Notes: generated by a model not told the origin, from the letters alone. A stretch of DNA of 64,000 nt from an uncultured Elusimicrobiales bacterium (GCA_944326725.1 CALVFA010000029.1:1-64000), one strand, 5' to 3'; positions 1 through 9,693 are shown, numbered from the stretch's first letter. Numbers and translations: made by a program.

Positions 1-34
1 AAAACCCCGGCGCCAAGGCCGGGGTAAAAAAACC
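1..34 (-). terminator. Terminator downstream of murG
   Basis: A 7-bp GC stem (5-11 with 18-24) is followed, reading on the minus strand, by a T run. It lies just past the murG stop and would end the long mnmE-murG transcript. The 60 bases between it and the murG stop hold nothing else I recognise. Confidence 0.7.
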
Positions 35-93
35 AGCCGCATTAGACTTTTCTATAAGGCAGCTGCATTAGAGCTTTTTAAAAGACAGATATA

Positions 94-1188
94 TTAGAGA
101 TTTTTGAGCAGTTTGGCTATATTTTCCGTAGCCGTCATGGGGTCTGGCAGGCCCAGCTTGGCATAATTTTCATGCATGGTCTGCAAGATAGAATTGTTCG
201 CTGCGTTTAATATGCGGTCCAGCAGCGTATAAAGCTCCGTCTGCAGATTGGGCCCCTGCTGCACTAGAGCCGCGCAGCCTACGCTTTGCAGCACTTTGGC
301 ATTGTAATACTGGTGATTGGCCGCCGCCGAGGGGAGCGGCACCAAAATAGCTGGCTTTTTGCAATACACCAGCTCGGCTATAGTTCCAGCCCCGCTGCGG
401 CACACCGCCAAGTCGCAGGCATGCATTAAATCATAAATCTCATTGGAATAAGGCAGCACTTTTACGCGCAGGGTTTTACCGTAGTGATTGCAAATGGTTT
501 GGTACCAGCGTTCCCCGCTGATATGCAGAAACTGAAGCTCTTCATTTTCCGAAATCAGCCGCTTGACCGCTTCTATCAGGGCTTGGTTTAGCGCCTTGGC
601 GCCCTGGCTGCCGCCAAAAAGAAGGACCGTTTGATAGTCCGGATTAAGGCCCAAGCCGCCCAGGGTTTCGGCGCGGTTGACCGGCTCTGCAAATTCCCGG
701 CGGATAGGAGTGCCCACCAGCACGGCGTTTTTAATAGGCTCATTTACCGGAAGCCCCAGCAAAAACAACTGCGTCCAGCGGGAGCAGATTTTATTAGCCA
801 GGCCAATTTTAGTATTGGAATCATGCACCGCGGTTTTGATCCCTTTAAAATGCGCGGTAAAAATAAGCGGAAAAGAAATATATCCGCCCGTTCCCACCGC
901 CACGTCCGGCTTAAAATCCGTCAAAATTTGGCGGGTTTGGCAAAGAGCCCGAAAGAATTTAAAAATAAATTTAATATAGCGCAGCGGATTGAAAGAGCGC
1001 GGCAGAGAACAAAAATCTATTTCCTGGTATTTGAGTTTGTTTTCTTCCAGCACCCGGCAGGAAGGGTCCCCCCGGCGCACAATAAACAGTACGCTGCAGC
1101 CTTGTTTATTAAGCAGGCGTCCTAAAGAAAAACCGGGATAAAAATGACCGCCCGTTCCGCCGGCGGCGATTAGAAAACGTTTATTCAT
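94..1188 (-). CDS. murG: MurG, UDP-GlcNAc:lipid I N-acetylglucosaminyl transferase
   Basis: This enzyme transfers GlcNAc from UDP-GlcNAc to lipid I on the inner face of the cytoplasmic membrane, making lipid II. The 364-residue length is normal for the family. The N-terminal glycine-rich loop GGTGGHFYPG (residues 10-19) binds the lipid-linked acceptor. The C-terminal GT-B half carries GGSQGAKALN and the CRSGAGTIAEL nucleotide-sugar site. It is the last gene of the dcw-type operon, starting 2 nt after the ftsW stop. The assignment is secure from motifs and context. Confidence 0.97.
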   Translation of the reverse strand: MNKRFLIAAGGTGGHFYPGFSLGRLLNKQGCSVLFIVRRGDPSCRVLEENKLKYQEIDFCSLPRSFNPLRYIKFIFKFFRALCQTRQILTDFKPDVAVGTGGYISFPLIFTAHFKGIKTAVHDSNTKIGLANKICSRWTQLFLLGLPVNEPIKNAVLVGTPIRREFAEPVNRAETLGGLGLNPDYQTVLLFGGSQGAKALNQALIEAVKRLISENEELQFLHISGERWYQTICNHYGKTLRVKVLPYSNEIYDLMHACDLAVCRSGAGTIAELVYCKKPAILVPLPSAAANHQYYNAKVLQSVGCAALVQQGPNLQTELYTLLDRILNAANNSILQTMHENYAKLGLPDPMTATENIAKLLKNL

Positions 1189-1190
1189 GC

Positions 1191-2414
1191 CTATTTATTC
1201 CTGTTTTTATAATCGGTAAAATCATCTAGGCGGCGCGCTTTGGGGGCCGCTTCGCTGGCGGCTAAATTTAAAATAATCCCCACCATGACCAGCGTCATAA
1301 TGACCGAAGACCCCCCATAAGAAAAGAACGGCAGAGGGATCCCTTTGGTCGGTATCAGGCCGATAGCCATAGCCATATTGAAAAACGCCTGTATGCACAC
1401 CGTCATCGTCAGCCCGAAAATAACCAGGCTGTTAAAACTGTTTTTGGCTACGCGCGCCAAGCTTACCCCGCGCACCAGCAGCCAACAGAAAAAGAAAATA
1501 ACGATGAGCACGCCTATCAAGCCTACTTCTTCACACATTATAGAAAAAATGAAGTCCGTATGGGCCGCCGGCAAATATTCCAGTTTTAGTTCGCTGTTGC
1601 CCAGCCCTTTGCCAAACCACCCGCCGGAGCCCACCGCCAAGAAAGACTGCATCAGTTGATACCCCGCCCCGCCGGCCTGCGCTTCGGGGTTTAAGAAAGA
1701 AAGCAAACGCTCCAAGCGGTACGTGTAAAAAATCAGCTGATATAAAATGACAGGAATGGACAAGGCAAACAAAACCGCCAAATGCTTCAGGCTGGCCCCC
1801 GCCACGTAAAGCATCAGTACCACCACCGCCCCCATCAGCATCGGGGTGCCCAAATCCGGCGCTTTCATCATCAGCGCAAAAGTAACCCCGCTGACCAGCA
1901 AAGGCTTAATGAGCAGTTTCCAATTTTTAGCCAGCTTTCCCTGTACATTACTTAAATAATCGGCCACATAGATCACCAAAGTCACTTTGGCCACTTCCGA
2001 GGGCTGCAAGTTAAAAAAGCCCAAGTTTATCCAGCGGTGCACGTTGGCAATAGGCTCCGTAAACAGCACAATCAGCAACAAAGCCCACGTGCCATACATC
2101 AGCCAAATAGGTTTAATAATGCGCTGCAGCGGCAAATAAGTTTGCGAAAGAAACAGCGCCGCCGCTATGCCCAGCGCGTCAAAAAGCACCTGGCGTTTGA
2201 AATACGCCGTAGAGTCAAAAGCGGAAGAAGAATAAGTAAAAATCAATCCAAAACAAATAAAAGCAAACACAATAAACGCCAGTCGTTTATCAATTTTAAG
2301 CGGCTGCCACGCCTGCTCACTTTGCACCCCGCACCGGGCCGGCTCTTTAAACAAAGCGGGCTTGCGGCGGGCGAATGTGTTTCTGTTTTTAGTTTTGGAA
2401 AATAATTTCACCAT
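1191..2414 (-). CDS. ftsW: FtsW/SEDS lipid II polymerase of the divisome
   Basis: A SEDS-family multi-pass membrane protein of 407 residues that polymerises lipid II into glycan strands at the division septum, with a class B PBP partner. Residues 1-45 form a basic cytoplasmic tail, followed by about ten hydrophobic segments. SEDS signatures are visible: NLGFFNLQPSEVAK, AHTDFIFSIMCEEVGLIG and IPLPFFSYGGSS. It sits between mraY and murG, where ftsW is usually found. murD, which often lies between mraY and ftsW, is missing; that gap is only 19 nt. The partner ftsI is three genes upstream. Confidence 0.96.
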   Translation of the reverse strand: MVKLFSKTKNRNTFARRKPALFKEPARCGVQSEQAWQPLKIDKRLAFIVFAFICFGLIFTYSSSAFDSTAYFKRQVLFDALGIAAALFLSQTYLPLQRIIKPIWLMYGTWALLLIVLFTEPIANVHRWINLGFFNLQPSEVAKVTLVIYVADYLSNVQGKLAKNWKLLIKPLLVSGVTFALMMKAPDLGTPMLMGAVVVLMLYVAGASLKHLAVLFALSIPVILYQLIFYTYRLERLLSFLNPEAQAGGAGYQLMQSFLAVGSGGWFGKGLGNSELKLEYLPAAHTDFIFSIMCEEVGLIGVLIVIFFFCWLLVRGVSLARVAKNSFNSLVIFGLTMTVCIQAFFNMAMAIGLIPTKGIPLPFFSYGGSSVIMTLVMVGIILNLAASEAAPKARRLDDFTDYKNRNK

Positions 2415-2433
2415 ATTTACTTCCCGTCTGGCT

Positions 2434-3519
2434 CTAGCGTATTTTTAAGGAAGCCAGCGCCAAAAGCATCAGCATGGCCCCCATAATCCAAAAGCGGACA
2501 ATGACTTTAGACTCCGGCACCCCGCACAGCTCAAAATGGTGGTGTATGGGCGCCATTTTAAAGAGGCGTTTGCCGTGGGTCAATTTAAAATATCCCATTT
2601 GCAGCATGACAGATAGCGTTTCCAGCACAAAGATACCACCGGCAATGGGCAGGAGCAATTCCTGCTTTACAATTAAAGCCGCCGTACCCAACACGCCGCC
2701 TAAGAACAGGGAGCTGGTGTCCCCCATAAACACGCTGGCCGGATAGGCATTAAACCACAGAAAGCCCAAACACGCCCCCACCAGCGCACCCAGAAATACT
2801 GATATCTCCCCCGCGCCGGGCACGTAAATAATTTTTAAATAATCGGCAAAGTTGACGTTGCCAGCTAAATAAGCAAACACCGCATAGGTAATGGCGGCAA
2901 ACACCATACAGCCGCTGGCCAGCCCGTCCAGCCCGTCGGTTAAATTGGTGGCGTTGGAAGAGCCCACAATCACCAACATGGAAAAGGCAAAGTAAAATAC
3001 CGACAAATCCACAAACGTCTTGCTGATGTAGGGAATAATCAAAGACGTGGCATACTGCCCATTGGGCGGATTTATGGCCAAATATCCCACCACCACTATC
3101 GCCGTAAAAAGCTGTATGGCCAGTTTAACCGAGGAGGACATTCCCTCCGGGTTGCGTTTGACCAGCTTGGTATAGTCGTCCATAATCCCGGCAAAAGCCA
3201 AACACACCGTAGTAAAGACCATCAGGCAAATATAGGCATTGTCCAGCCGCGCCCAAAGCAGTACGCTTAACAGAAGCGTGACCAAAATGAGCAATCCCCC
3301 CATGGTGGGCGTGCCGTTTTTGGAGAGGTGAGACGCGGGGCCGTATTCACGCTCTATTTGCTGTATTTTAAAAGAGCGCAGCTTGCGCACCAAAGCTGGA
3401 CCAAAAAGAAGCGATAAGAGAAACGCCGTCACAATCGCTCCGCCGGTGCGGAAGGTGATGTAATTGAAGATATTTAAAAAGCTGAAATCGTCTTTAAATA
3501 AAGAGAGGTAATAAAGCAT
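2434..3519 (-). CDS. mraY: MraY, phospho-MurNAc-pentapeptide transferase
   Basis: An integral membrane enzyme that links UDP-MurNAc-pentapeptide to undecaprenyl phosphate, giving lipid I. Length (361) is typical. Conserved loops are present: GTPTMGGLLIL near the N-terminus, DDYTKL, NATNLTDGLDGLA with the catalytic aspartates, GFLWFNAYPASVFMGDTSSL, and the MAPIHHHFE loop near the C-terminus. It starts 1 nt after the murF stop, so the two are translationally linked. Confidence 0.97.
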   Translation of the reverse strand: MLYYLSLFKDDFSFLNIFNYITFRTGGAIVTAFLLSLLFGPALVRKLRSFKIQQIEREYGPASHLSKNGTPTMGGLLILVTLLLSVLLWARLDNAYICLMVFTTVCLAFAGIMDDYTKLVKRNPEGMSSSVKLAIQLFTAIVVVGYLAINPPNGQYATSLIIPYISKTFVDLSVFYFAFSMLVIVGSSNATNLTDGLDGLASGCMVFAAITYAVFAYLAGNVNFADYLKIIYVPGAGEISVFLGALVGACLGFLWFNAYPASVFMGDTSSLFLGGVLGTAALIVKQELLLPIAGGIFVLETLSVMLQMGYFKLTHGKRLFKMAPIHHHFELCGVPESKVIVRFWIMGAMLMLLALASLKIR

Positions 3520-3520
3520 T

Positions 3521-4867
3521 TTATATCTCCTTCAGCAGGGTTTCAAACTGCATGCCGCGTGAAGCCTTCAGCAGGCACACCCCGCCGCGTTTGGCTAACA
3601 ACTTTTTTAACTCCGCCGTCCAGCCCGCCGGCGTAAGGCTGTAAGCTACAGTGACAGAAGTATCTGCCTTCAGCGCATCTGCGGCGTATTTCATTTCCGC
3701 CCCGGCTAAGAAAGCATAATCTACTTTATTGTCCAGCAGCCAGCGCGCCACCAGGCGGTGATAATTTTTAGAAGTTTCACCCAGTTCTTTCATATCGCCC
3801 AACACAGCAATGCGCGGGGAGCCGGTCTCCTGCCCTAAAATTTCCAACGCATTTTGCATGCTGGCGGGGTTGGCATTGTAGCAGTCCAAAATAAATTCCG
3901 TTTCCCCCCGCTGCATACGCTCCATGCGCATGGGCATGGGAGTATATGAGAGGAGCCCCTTTTTAATATCGTCCATAAACAGCCCCAGCGCAATGGCAGC
4001 TGCGCAGGCGGCGGCGGCGTTTAGTTTGTCGTGCCGCAGCAAATGCACATCTATGACGTAAGCTTCGTTTTTATAAGTAAAAGAGAAATTCTCCGTTTCT
4101 AAAATGCGCAGGTCCGCATTGGGTGAAAAACCAAAGCTAATGGCTTTGCCTTTATAGGCGCCCAGGCGGCGCAGCATTTCATCGTCTACATTGTACACCA
4201 ACGTACCTCCGGCGGCAATGCAAGGCACAATTTCCGTTTTAGTTTTATAGACGGTTTCCAAATCTTTAAAAAACTCCAAATGCGCCGCCGACACATTGGT
4301 AATTACCGCCACGTCCGGCACGGTCAGGCAGGCGGTTTCGGCAATGTCGCCCGGGTGGGAGGCGCCCAATTCAAAGACACCAAACTTGTGTTTGGGCTGT
4401 ATCTCTAATAAAGAGAACGGCACGCCGAATTGATTGTTAAAATTGCCCATATTAGCCACCGTTTCCCCCGCTTGCTGGCAAATGGATTTAAGCATTTGCT
4501 TGGTGGTGCTTTTGCCGTTGGATCCGGTAATGGCGGCTATTTTCAGGGTGCTGTTTAAACGGTGGTATTTGGCTAAAGCCTGCAAAGCGCGCAAGGAGTC
4601 CTCCACTTCCAACGTGTCCACCCCGGCGGCGGCAGCCTCTGCCAGGCGGCCTTTTTCCCCGATAATCAGCGCCGCGCCTTTCTGCAGCACCTGGGGTATA
4701 AACGCATGCGCGTCATGCTGACGGCCTTTAAGCGCCCAAAAAGCGTCCCCCGCGGCCAGTACGCGGCTGTCTGTTACAAAAGACTGTACTTTGGTCTGCG
4801 GGTCTTTGGCGTGCAATACCCCTCCGGTTACGGAAGCAAGTTTGGATAAAGACAAGTTTAATTTCAT
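3521..4867 (-). CDS. murF: MurF, UDP-MurNAc-tripeptide:D-Ala-D-Ala ligase
   Basis: A cytoplasmic ATP-dependent ligase that adds D-Ala-D-Ala to UDP-MurNAc-tripeptide, completing the pentapeptide precursor. Mur-ligase architecture is visible: N-terminal UDP-binding domain (about 1-100), central ATPase with a P-loop GSNGKSTTK around residue 115, and a C-terminal domain with LDCYNANPASM. The P-loop reads GSNGKS rather than the commoner GTNGKT, a conservative change. murE normally precedes it but is absent: ftsI ends 22 nt upstream. 448 residues is normal for the family. Confidence 0.96.
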   Translation of the reverse strand: MKLNLSLSKLASVTGGVLHAKDPQTKVQSFVTDSRVLAAGDAFWALKGRQHDAHAFIPQVLQKGAALIIGEKGRLAEAAAAGVDTLEVEDSLRALQALAKYHRLNSTLKIAAITGSNGKSTTKQMLKSICQQAGETVANMGNFNNQFGVPFSLLEIQPKHKFGVFELGASHPGDIAETACLTVPDVAVITNVSAAHLEFFKDLETVYKTKTEIVPCIAAGGTLVYNVDDEMLRRLGAYKGKAISFGFSPNADLRILETENFSFTYKNEAYVIDVHLLRHDKLNAAAACAAAIALGLFMDDIKKGLLSYTPMPMRMERMQRGETEFILDCYNANPASMQNALEILGQETGSPRIAVLGDMKELGETSKNYHRLVARWLLDNKVDYAFLAGAEMKYAADALKADTSVTVAYSLTPAGWTAELKKLLAKRGGVCLLKASRGMQFETLLKEI

Positions 4868-4889
4868 ACGTTCTCCTTAGCGTTTACGG

Positions 4890-6608
4890 TCAAATCTTTT
4901 TCTTTTTCGGCTCAGGCTGCAGCTCTTCGGGCCGGTCCGGCGCCACCGCCTGCATAACCAGCAAACCTTCCGCCACTTCTTTAAACACCGGGGCGGCCGC
5001 CGTGCCGCCAAAGGTGTATTTGGCAGGGTTGTCTAACACGACCAAAATGGTAAAACGCGGGTCTTCTATCGGGGTAAACCCGCAGAAAGACACCACGTGA
5101 TGGCGTTTGGCATAGCCGCCTTCTTTGCTCAGTTTTTCTGCCGTACCGGTTTTGCCGGCTACGCTGTAGCCCTTAATTTGTGCTTTTTTGCCGGAGCCTT
5201 CTTTTACCACGTGCTCAAGCACCTTTTTCATGGTTTGCACCGTTTCGGGTTTAATCACGCGGCGTATGCGCTGCACTTCGGCTTTTTTCTGCACGCGCCC
5301 GTCGGCGTATTCAATGCGGTCCACCAAATGCGGTTGCATCAGATAGCCGCCGTTGGCAATGGCGGAATAAGCGCCGATAAGCTGTATAGGCGTCAGCGCG
5401 ATGCCATAGCCGTAGCCTTTGGTGGCGGTATCCACCACCGTCCATTTATTATACGGCGGCACGGAGCCTTTGGATTCCCCGTTAAAATTGATGTCCGTCT
5501 TGGTGCCAAAGCCAAAAGCCTTGATATAATAAAACAGGTTTTTAGCGCCCAGTTCCAATGCAATTTTGCCGGCGCCGATGTTGGAGGACACCGCCATAAT
5601 CTCCGGGATAGTCAGGGCGTCTTTGTCGTGCTGGTTGTCGCGCACCACCACCCCGCGGGCTATTTCCCACTTGCGCCCGCTCATATCTATGGGGTCATTA
5701 ATAGACACCACGCCCGCGTCTAAAGCCGAAGCGATGGCTATGGTTTTAAAGGTAGACCCCGGCTCATAGGTAAACTGAAAAGCCAGCGATTGCCCGTCCT
5801 TGCGCGGGTAGGAAGCCGCTGCCAAAATGCGCCCCGTCTGCGGCTGCTGCACCAAAATCAGGCCGTGTTCCGGCTCATAATCTTTGACTGCTTTTTCCAA
5901 TGCTTGCTCGGCGTAATACTGCGCCAAAATATCAATCGTCAAATAGACGCTTCCTACGGAGCGTTCTTTTTTTAAACTGCGGTCATAAATCAATTCTCCC
6001 CGGCGGGCGCGCTTGGCGCGGCGGCGGCTGATTTCTTGGCTGAGCTCGCTGTTAAACATCAGCTCTATGCCCGAAAGACCCAAATTTTTGGAATTAGCCG
6101 CCCCTAAAATATCTATGGCGCTGTCTCCGTAAGGGTGCACGCGTTCATATTCCGGAGTTAAATCCAACCCTTGCCCCAGCGACGTGCGCAAAACAGGCTG
6201 TATATTCATATACACATCGGGCTTTATCTTTTTAGCCACAAAAAAGAAATTGCGGTTGCGGTTCCATTTGCGCTCTATATCTTTGCGGGAAATCCCTAAA
6301 GTCTGAGAGAGAAAATCCAGCGTTTTTTTCTTATCTTTCACATAGCGTTTGCTGATACCGCAGGAATGGGTGCGCACCGATTCAGCCAAAAATTTGCCGT
6401 TTGTATCGTAAATTTTACCGCGCAGGCGGTCCTCATCTAAAAAATTGTAAATGGCACGCTCGGCTTTGGACACAAATTCATCGTGCAAAAACGTCTGCAT
6501 GTAAAACAAACGCACCCCAATGCACAAAGGCGCCAGCAAGCACAACAGCCCGCATATTTTCATGCGGGTTTTGACATTATAAGAAAAGGGGTTGTTTTTT
6601 TTGAGCAT
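4890..6608 (-). CDS. ftsI: FtsI-type class B penicillin-binding protein
   Basis: A septal peptidoglycan transpeptidase, anchored by one N-terminal membrane segment (about residues 18-38) and acting in the periplasm. A PBP dimerisation domain is followed by the transpeptidase domain, with the catalytic triad of motifs SxxK (S285-TFK), SSN (341-343) and KTGTAEK near residue 465. The C-terminus ends in a run of lysines. The start abuts the ftsL stop, so the two are co-translated. At 572 residues it fits FtsI; no PASTA domain is seen. Confidence 0.95.
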   Translation of the reverse strand: MLKKNNPFSYNVKTRMKICGLLCLLAPLCIGVRLFYMQTFLHDEFVSKAERAIYNFLDEDRLRGKIYDTNGKFLAESVRTHSCGISKRYVKDKKKTLDFLSQTLGISRKDIERKWNRNRNFFFVAKKIKPDVYMNIQPVLRTSLGQGLDLTPEYERVHPYGDSAIDILGAANSKNLGLSGIELMFNSELSQEISRRRAKRARRGELIYDRSLKKERSVGSVYLTIDILAQYYAEQALEKAVKDYEPEHGLILVQQPQTGRILAAASYPRKDGQSLAFQFTYEPGSTFKTIAIASALDAGVVSINDPIDMSGRKWEIARGVVVRDNQHDKDALTIPEIMAVSSNIGAGKIALELGAKNLFYYIKAFGFGTKTDINFNGESKGSVPPYNKWTVVDTATKGYGYGIALTPIQLIGAYSAIANGGYLMQPHLVDRIEYADGRVQKKAEVQRIRRVIKPETVQTMKKVLEHVVKEGSGKKAQIKGYSVAGKTGTAEKLSKEGGYAKRHHVVSFCGFTPIEDPRFTILVVLDNPAKYTFGGTAAAPVFKEVAEGLLVMQAVAPDRPEELQPEPKKKKI

Positions 6609-6863
6609 TTAATCTTCCAGCACGATGACGTTTTGCGGCGGCGTACGGCGCAGGTGCAGCTTTTCCTGTGCCATTTGCTGCACCGTCTGCGGGCCTTGCA
6701 GGCGGATGACTTCCAACTCCAAATACTGGTTGCGCGCGCGTTTGATTTCCACTTCATTTTGAAGCTGGCCTATTTCCCTCCCGGAGCGGTTGATTTCAAT
6801 ACGCATCATCACTACTCCAAAGGCAAAAACGCTAATGGCAAATACTATTCCAAATAATTTCAT
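6609..6863 (-). CDS. ftsL: FtsL-like division protein
   Basis: A short protein of 84 residues with one N-terminal membrane helix (about 3-20) and a following amphipathic coiled-coil stretch (about 25-60). This is the build of FtsL, which with FtsB and FtsQ activates the FtsW/FtsI pair. Sequence identity in this family is weak, so the call rests on topology and position. It lies between rsmH, which it overlaps by 4 nt, and ftsI, which follows directly. Confidence 0.8.
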   Translation of the reverse strand: MKLFGIVFAISVFAFGVVMMRIEINRSGREIGQLQNEVEIKRARNQYLELEVIRLQGPQTVQQMAQEKLHLRRTPPQNVIVLED

Positions 6864-7741
6864 ACGCGCTCTATCACCCGCAGTTTGGCGCTGCGGGCCC
6901 TCGGGTTACGGCGCACTTCGTCATAGGCGGGCGCCACTACATGTTTAGTCATCAGCCGCCAGCCGCCGCCGGCAGCCAAATCTTTAAACCGGTTTTTAAC
7001 CAAGCGGTCCTCTAGAGAATGAAAGGTAATAATTCCGGCGCGTCCGCCCGGTTTAATGATATTTTGCAGCACTTCCAGCACAGTGCGCACGCAGCCCAGC
7101 TCGTCGTTTACCGCAATACGCAACGCCTGAAAGGTCTGGGTGGCCGGGTGTATTTTGCCGCGCCCGCGCACCACGCTTTCCACCACTTTTTTCAAATCAA
7201 AAGTCGTTTCTATGCGCCCCTGCCGCCGCGCCGCCATAATGGCCATGGCGATGGCGTGGGCGTTTCTCTCTTCGCCAAAATCGGTCAAAATACGCTCCAA
7301 ATCCGCAAGGCCCCATTCATTGACTATCTGCGCCGCCGTCAGCGGAGAGGACAAATCAAAACGCATGTCCAGCGGCCCGTCGCGCAACAGGCTAAAGCCG
7401 CGGGCGGGATTATCCAGCTGGTAAGAGCTCAGCCCCAAATCAAACAAAGCCCCGTCCGCTCCGTCTACACCGGCCTCTTGCAACACGTGCGCCGTCTGAG
7501 TGTAAGAAGCGTGCACGGCAGTTAAACGCGGGTCATTTACCCGCTCACGCGCCATAGCCAAAGCCTCTTCGTCTTTGTCAAACCCAAATATGCGCGCCTG
7601 CGGCCCCAAACGCGCCAAGAAATACGCCGTGTGCCCCCCCAGCCCCAACGTGCCGTCCACATACACTCCGTCTGTACGGGTCAAAAGAAGCTGGGCCGTT
7701 TGCTCAGCAAGCACGGGGATATGCGTCCACTCTTGGGTCAT
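6860..7741 (-). CDS. rsmH: RsmH, 16S rRNA (cytosine-1402-N4)-methyltransferase
   Basis: An S-adenosylmethionine-dependent methyltransferase that modifies C1402 in the 16S rRNA decoding centre. It carries the SAM loop DGTLGLGGHTAYFL near residue 30, DLGLSSYQLD, ARGFSLLRDGPLDMRFD, and FHSLEDRLVKNRF near the C-terminus, all diagnostic. The 293-residue length is slightly short but complete. It opens the dcw part of the operon. mraZ, the usual gene before it, is replaced by a metallopeptidase-like gene whose stop overlaps the rsmH start. Confidence 0.97.
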   Translation of the reverse strand: MTQEWTHIPVLAEQTAQLLLTRTDGVYVDGTLGLGGHTAYFLARLGPQARIFGFDKDEEALAMARERVNDPRLTAVHASYTQTAHVLQEAGVDGADGALFDLGLSSYQLDNPARGFSLLRDGPLDMRFDLSSPLTAAQIVNEWGLADLERILTDFGEERNAHAIAMAIMAARRQGRIETTFDLKKVVESVVRGRGKIHPATQTFQALRIAVNDELGCVRTVLEVLQNIIKPGGRAGIITFHSLEDRLVKNRFKDLAAGGGWRLMTKHVVAPAYDEVRRNPRARSAKLRVIERV

Positions 7742-9033
7742 TAAAAACCCCCCTTGTAGCCGTTGGTTTCCACCAACTTCAATTTAGGGATAACTGTTTT
7801 CTGCGGGGTTTTGGCCTGCGCCGGCTGTTTTTTAGGCTGCGGCGCGGGGACGGAAATTGTCTGCGTAGAAGAGAGAACCTCCGCCGGCACCGGTTCTTTA
7901 GGTGCTTTTGTTACAAACAAGTGCCCCTTGGGGTGTTTGGCCAAATCATGCAGCCAAACGTTTTGCAACACAGACACCTTGGTAAACGGCATGCCGTACG
8001 CGCGGTAGAGCGCCTGGTGCAGCGGGGCGCCGGATTTCAGTTCATTACAGAAGCGGTAGAACTCGTCGCGGCTGCGCTCATTAAGCAAATAGTCCACCAC
8101 GCTGTAGGCTTGGCTGTACCACATTTCAGCCTGCTCGGTGGTTAAAGAGGATAAATCTTCCATTTCTACCAATGTTTCCAGCGGGATATAGCGTCCCTGC
8201 AAGACATTATTTAAGCTCTTATCTACCCAGCTGGGCTTTTGGCGCGTGGCGTAAATCTGCATGTAAACCGCCATACCCTCTGAAAGCCACAGCGGAGAAA
8301 TCGTAGGCAGAAAATACCCGTCAAAATACAAATGCGTCAGCTCGTGCACGGAAAGCGGATAAAAGCTTTTCCCTTCCAGCACATACATCGTATCGGCCTT
8401 CAAGTCGGAGGCCGCGCCGGACCAGGGCGGGCGTTTGGTAAAATTCATATAACTTTCTCTTTGGGCAAAAAGCATAACTAAAATTTTATTAGGCTTAGAC
8501 ACCAAGGTAAACGGCGTCAAATCCAACATCAGGTTGCCGTGTATGGTATCCAGCACAGATTTAAGTTTCTCTTGCACCGGGTCTTTCTCCCGGTAAATTA
8601 AATAATTAAACGTTTCTCCGGTCATAAATCCCGGCGGCGGCGGCAGCCAGCGCACTTTTTTCTGTGGGTTAGGCGCCGTGCGCACTTGGGCAGGCACGCC
8701 AACGATACGGTGTTTCTCTTCCGGAACCGCCACTGAGCCTACTTGCTCCAAACCGGAAATCAATTCTTTAAATTCCGCCTCCACCGCGGCACGCTGTTCC
8801 GGGGTTTCTGATTTATATTCTTCAAAGAGCTCATCAAAAATCTGGGGATCAATTTTTTGTTTTCTTACAGGATCGGCAGCGTTTGCAGCTGTTTTCTGTT
8901 CGGGTTTGTTTACCACTAACACTTTCTTATACACTTCTTTGACGTCAATATTAAAATAACGCAACACAGGCGGGGCGATTAAAATAGCGCCCAGCACCCA
9001 CAGCAATATGGTTATCTGTTTGACGACGTCCAT
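7741..9033 (-). CDS. Membrane-anchored gluzincin-like metallopeptidase (Peptidase MA type)
   Basis: One hydrophobic segment at the N-terminus (about 5-23) probably anchors a periplasmic protein. A zinc site HELTH lies near residue 229, followed by WLSEGMAVYMQIYA, where the glutamate of SEGMA fits the third zinc ligand of gluzincins. The last 70 residues are Pro/Lys/Gln-rich and probably disordered. It lies inside the operon, 3 nt after rsmG and overlapping rsmH by one base, so it is co-expressed with cell-wall genes. The substrate cannot be told from sequence. Metallopeptidase is an inference from the motif; the exact family is uncertain. Confidence 0.7.
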   Translation of the reverse strand: MDVVKQITILLWVLGAILIAPPVLRYFNIDVKEVYKKVLVVNKPEQKTAANAADPVRKQKIDPQIFDELFEEYKSETPEQRAAVEAEFKELISGLEQVGSVAVPEEKHRIVGVPAQVRTAPNPQKKVRWLPPPPGFMTGETFNYLIYREKDPVQEKLKSVLDTIHGNLMLDLTPFTLVSKPNKILVMLFAQRESYMNFTKRPPWSGAASDLKADTMYVLEGKSFYPLSVHELTHLYFDGYFLPTISPLWLSEGMAVYMQIYATRQKPSWVDKSLNNVLQGRYIPLETLVEMEDLSSLTTEQAEMWYSQAYSVVDYLLNERSRDEFYRFCNELKSGAPLHQALYRAYGMPFTKVSVLQNVWLHDLAKHPKGHLFVTKAPKEPVPAEVLSSTQTISVPAPQPKKQPAQAKTPQKTVIPKLKLVETNGYKGGF

Positions 9034-9036
9034 ATC

Positions 9037-9693
9037 CTATTGCTCTCCCCCCGGCGCTTGTTTGGCAAACACCGCCAAATAACGCGCTTTTTCTTCCCCC
9101 GGCAGAGTATATGCCACCGGCTCTTTTTCCATTAGACCAAAGCGCTTCGCCAACGCCCTGTCCGCCTGGGCGGGCTGGCTTTGATAGGCGGCAAACAGAC
9201 CGCCTTCTTTTACGGCACACGCCACCAAAGGCAAAATATCGTTAATCTGCCCCATGGCACGCTCTGTAACAAAATCAAACGGGCCTGTTTGTTTTTGGCC
9301 CAAACGCATACATACTACACTAACATTTTTTAAGCCTAATTTTAATACGGCCCAATTTAAAAAAGAACATCTCTTCTCCAGGCTATCCACCAGACTTACC
9401 CGCGCCTGCGGCAAAGCCACCGCGCAGGCCAGGCCAATGTAGCCCGCCCCGGAACCCATATCCGCCAAGGAAAACGCTTTTTTTTCCCCCGCCGCCTGCT
9501 TAAAAAAAGCCGCCGCGGCCAGACCGTCGCAAATATGGCGGGTAAAAATTTCTTCTTTATCGGCCACGCTGGTCAAATTTAAAAAACCTTTTTTTTCCCA
9601 CACCAGCTCCGCATACGCGGCCAGCTGCTGCGTCTGCTGCGCATTTAATTCCAACCCCAAAGAAGCGGCAAACTCACGCATTTTGTTTTGCAC
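9037..9693 (-). CDS. rsmG: RsmG, 16S rRNA (guanine-527-N7)-methyltransferase
   Basis: Also called GidB, it methylates G527 of 16S rRNA using SAM. Visible features are NLTSVADKEEIFTRHICDGL near the N-terminus and the SAM loop ADMGSGAGYIGLACA. Length (218) is typical. Its start lies within the last 20 nt of mnmG, the usual arrangement in bacteria. Confidence 0.95.
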   Translation of the reverse strand: MQNKMREFAASLGLELNAQQTQQLAAYAELVWEKKGFLNLTSVADKEEIFTRHICDGLAAAAFFKQAAGEKKAFSLADMGSGAGYIGLACAVALPQARVSLVDSLEKRCSFLNWAVLKLGLKNVSVVCMRLGQKQTGPFDFVTERAMGQINDILPLVACAVKEGGLFAAYQSQPAQADRALAKRFGLMEKEPVAYTLPGEEKARYLAVFAKQAPGGEQ

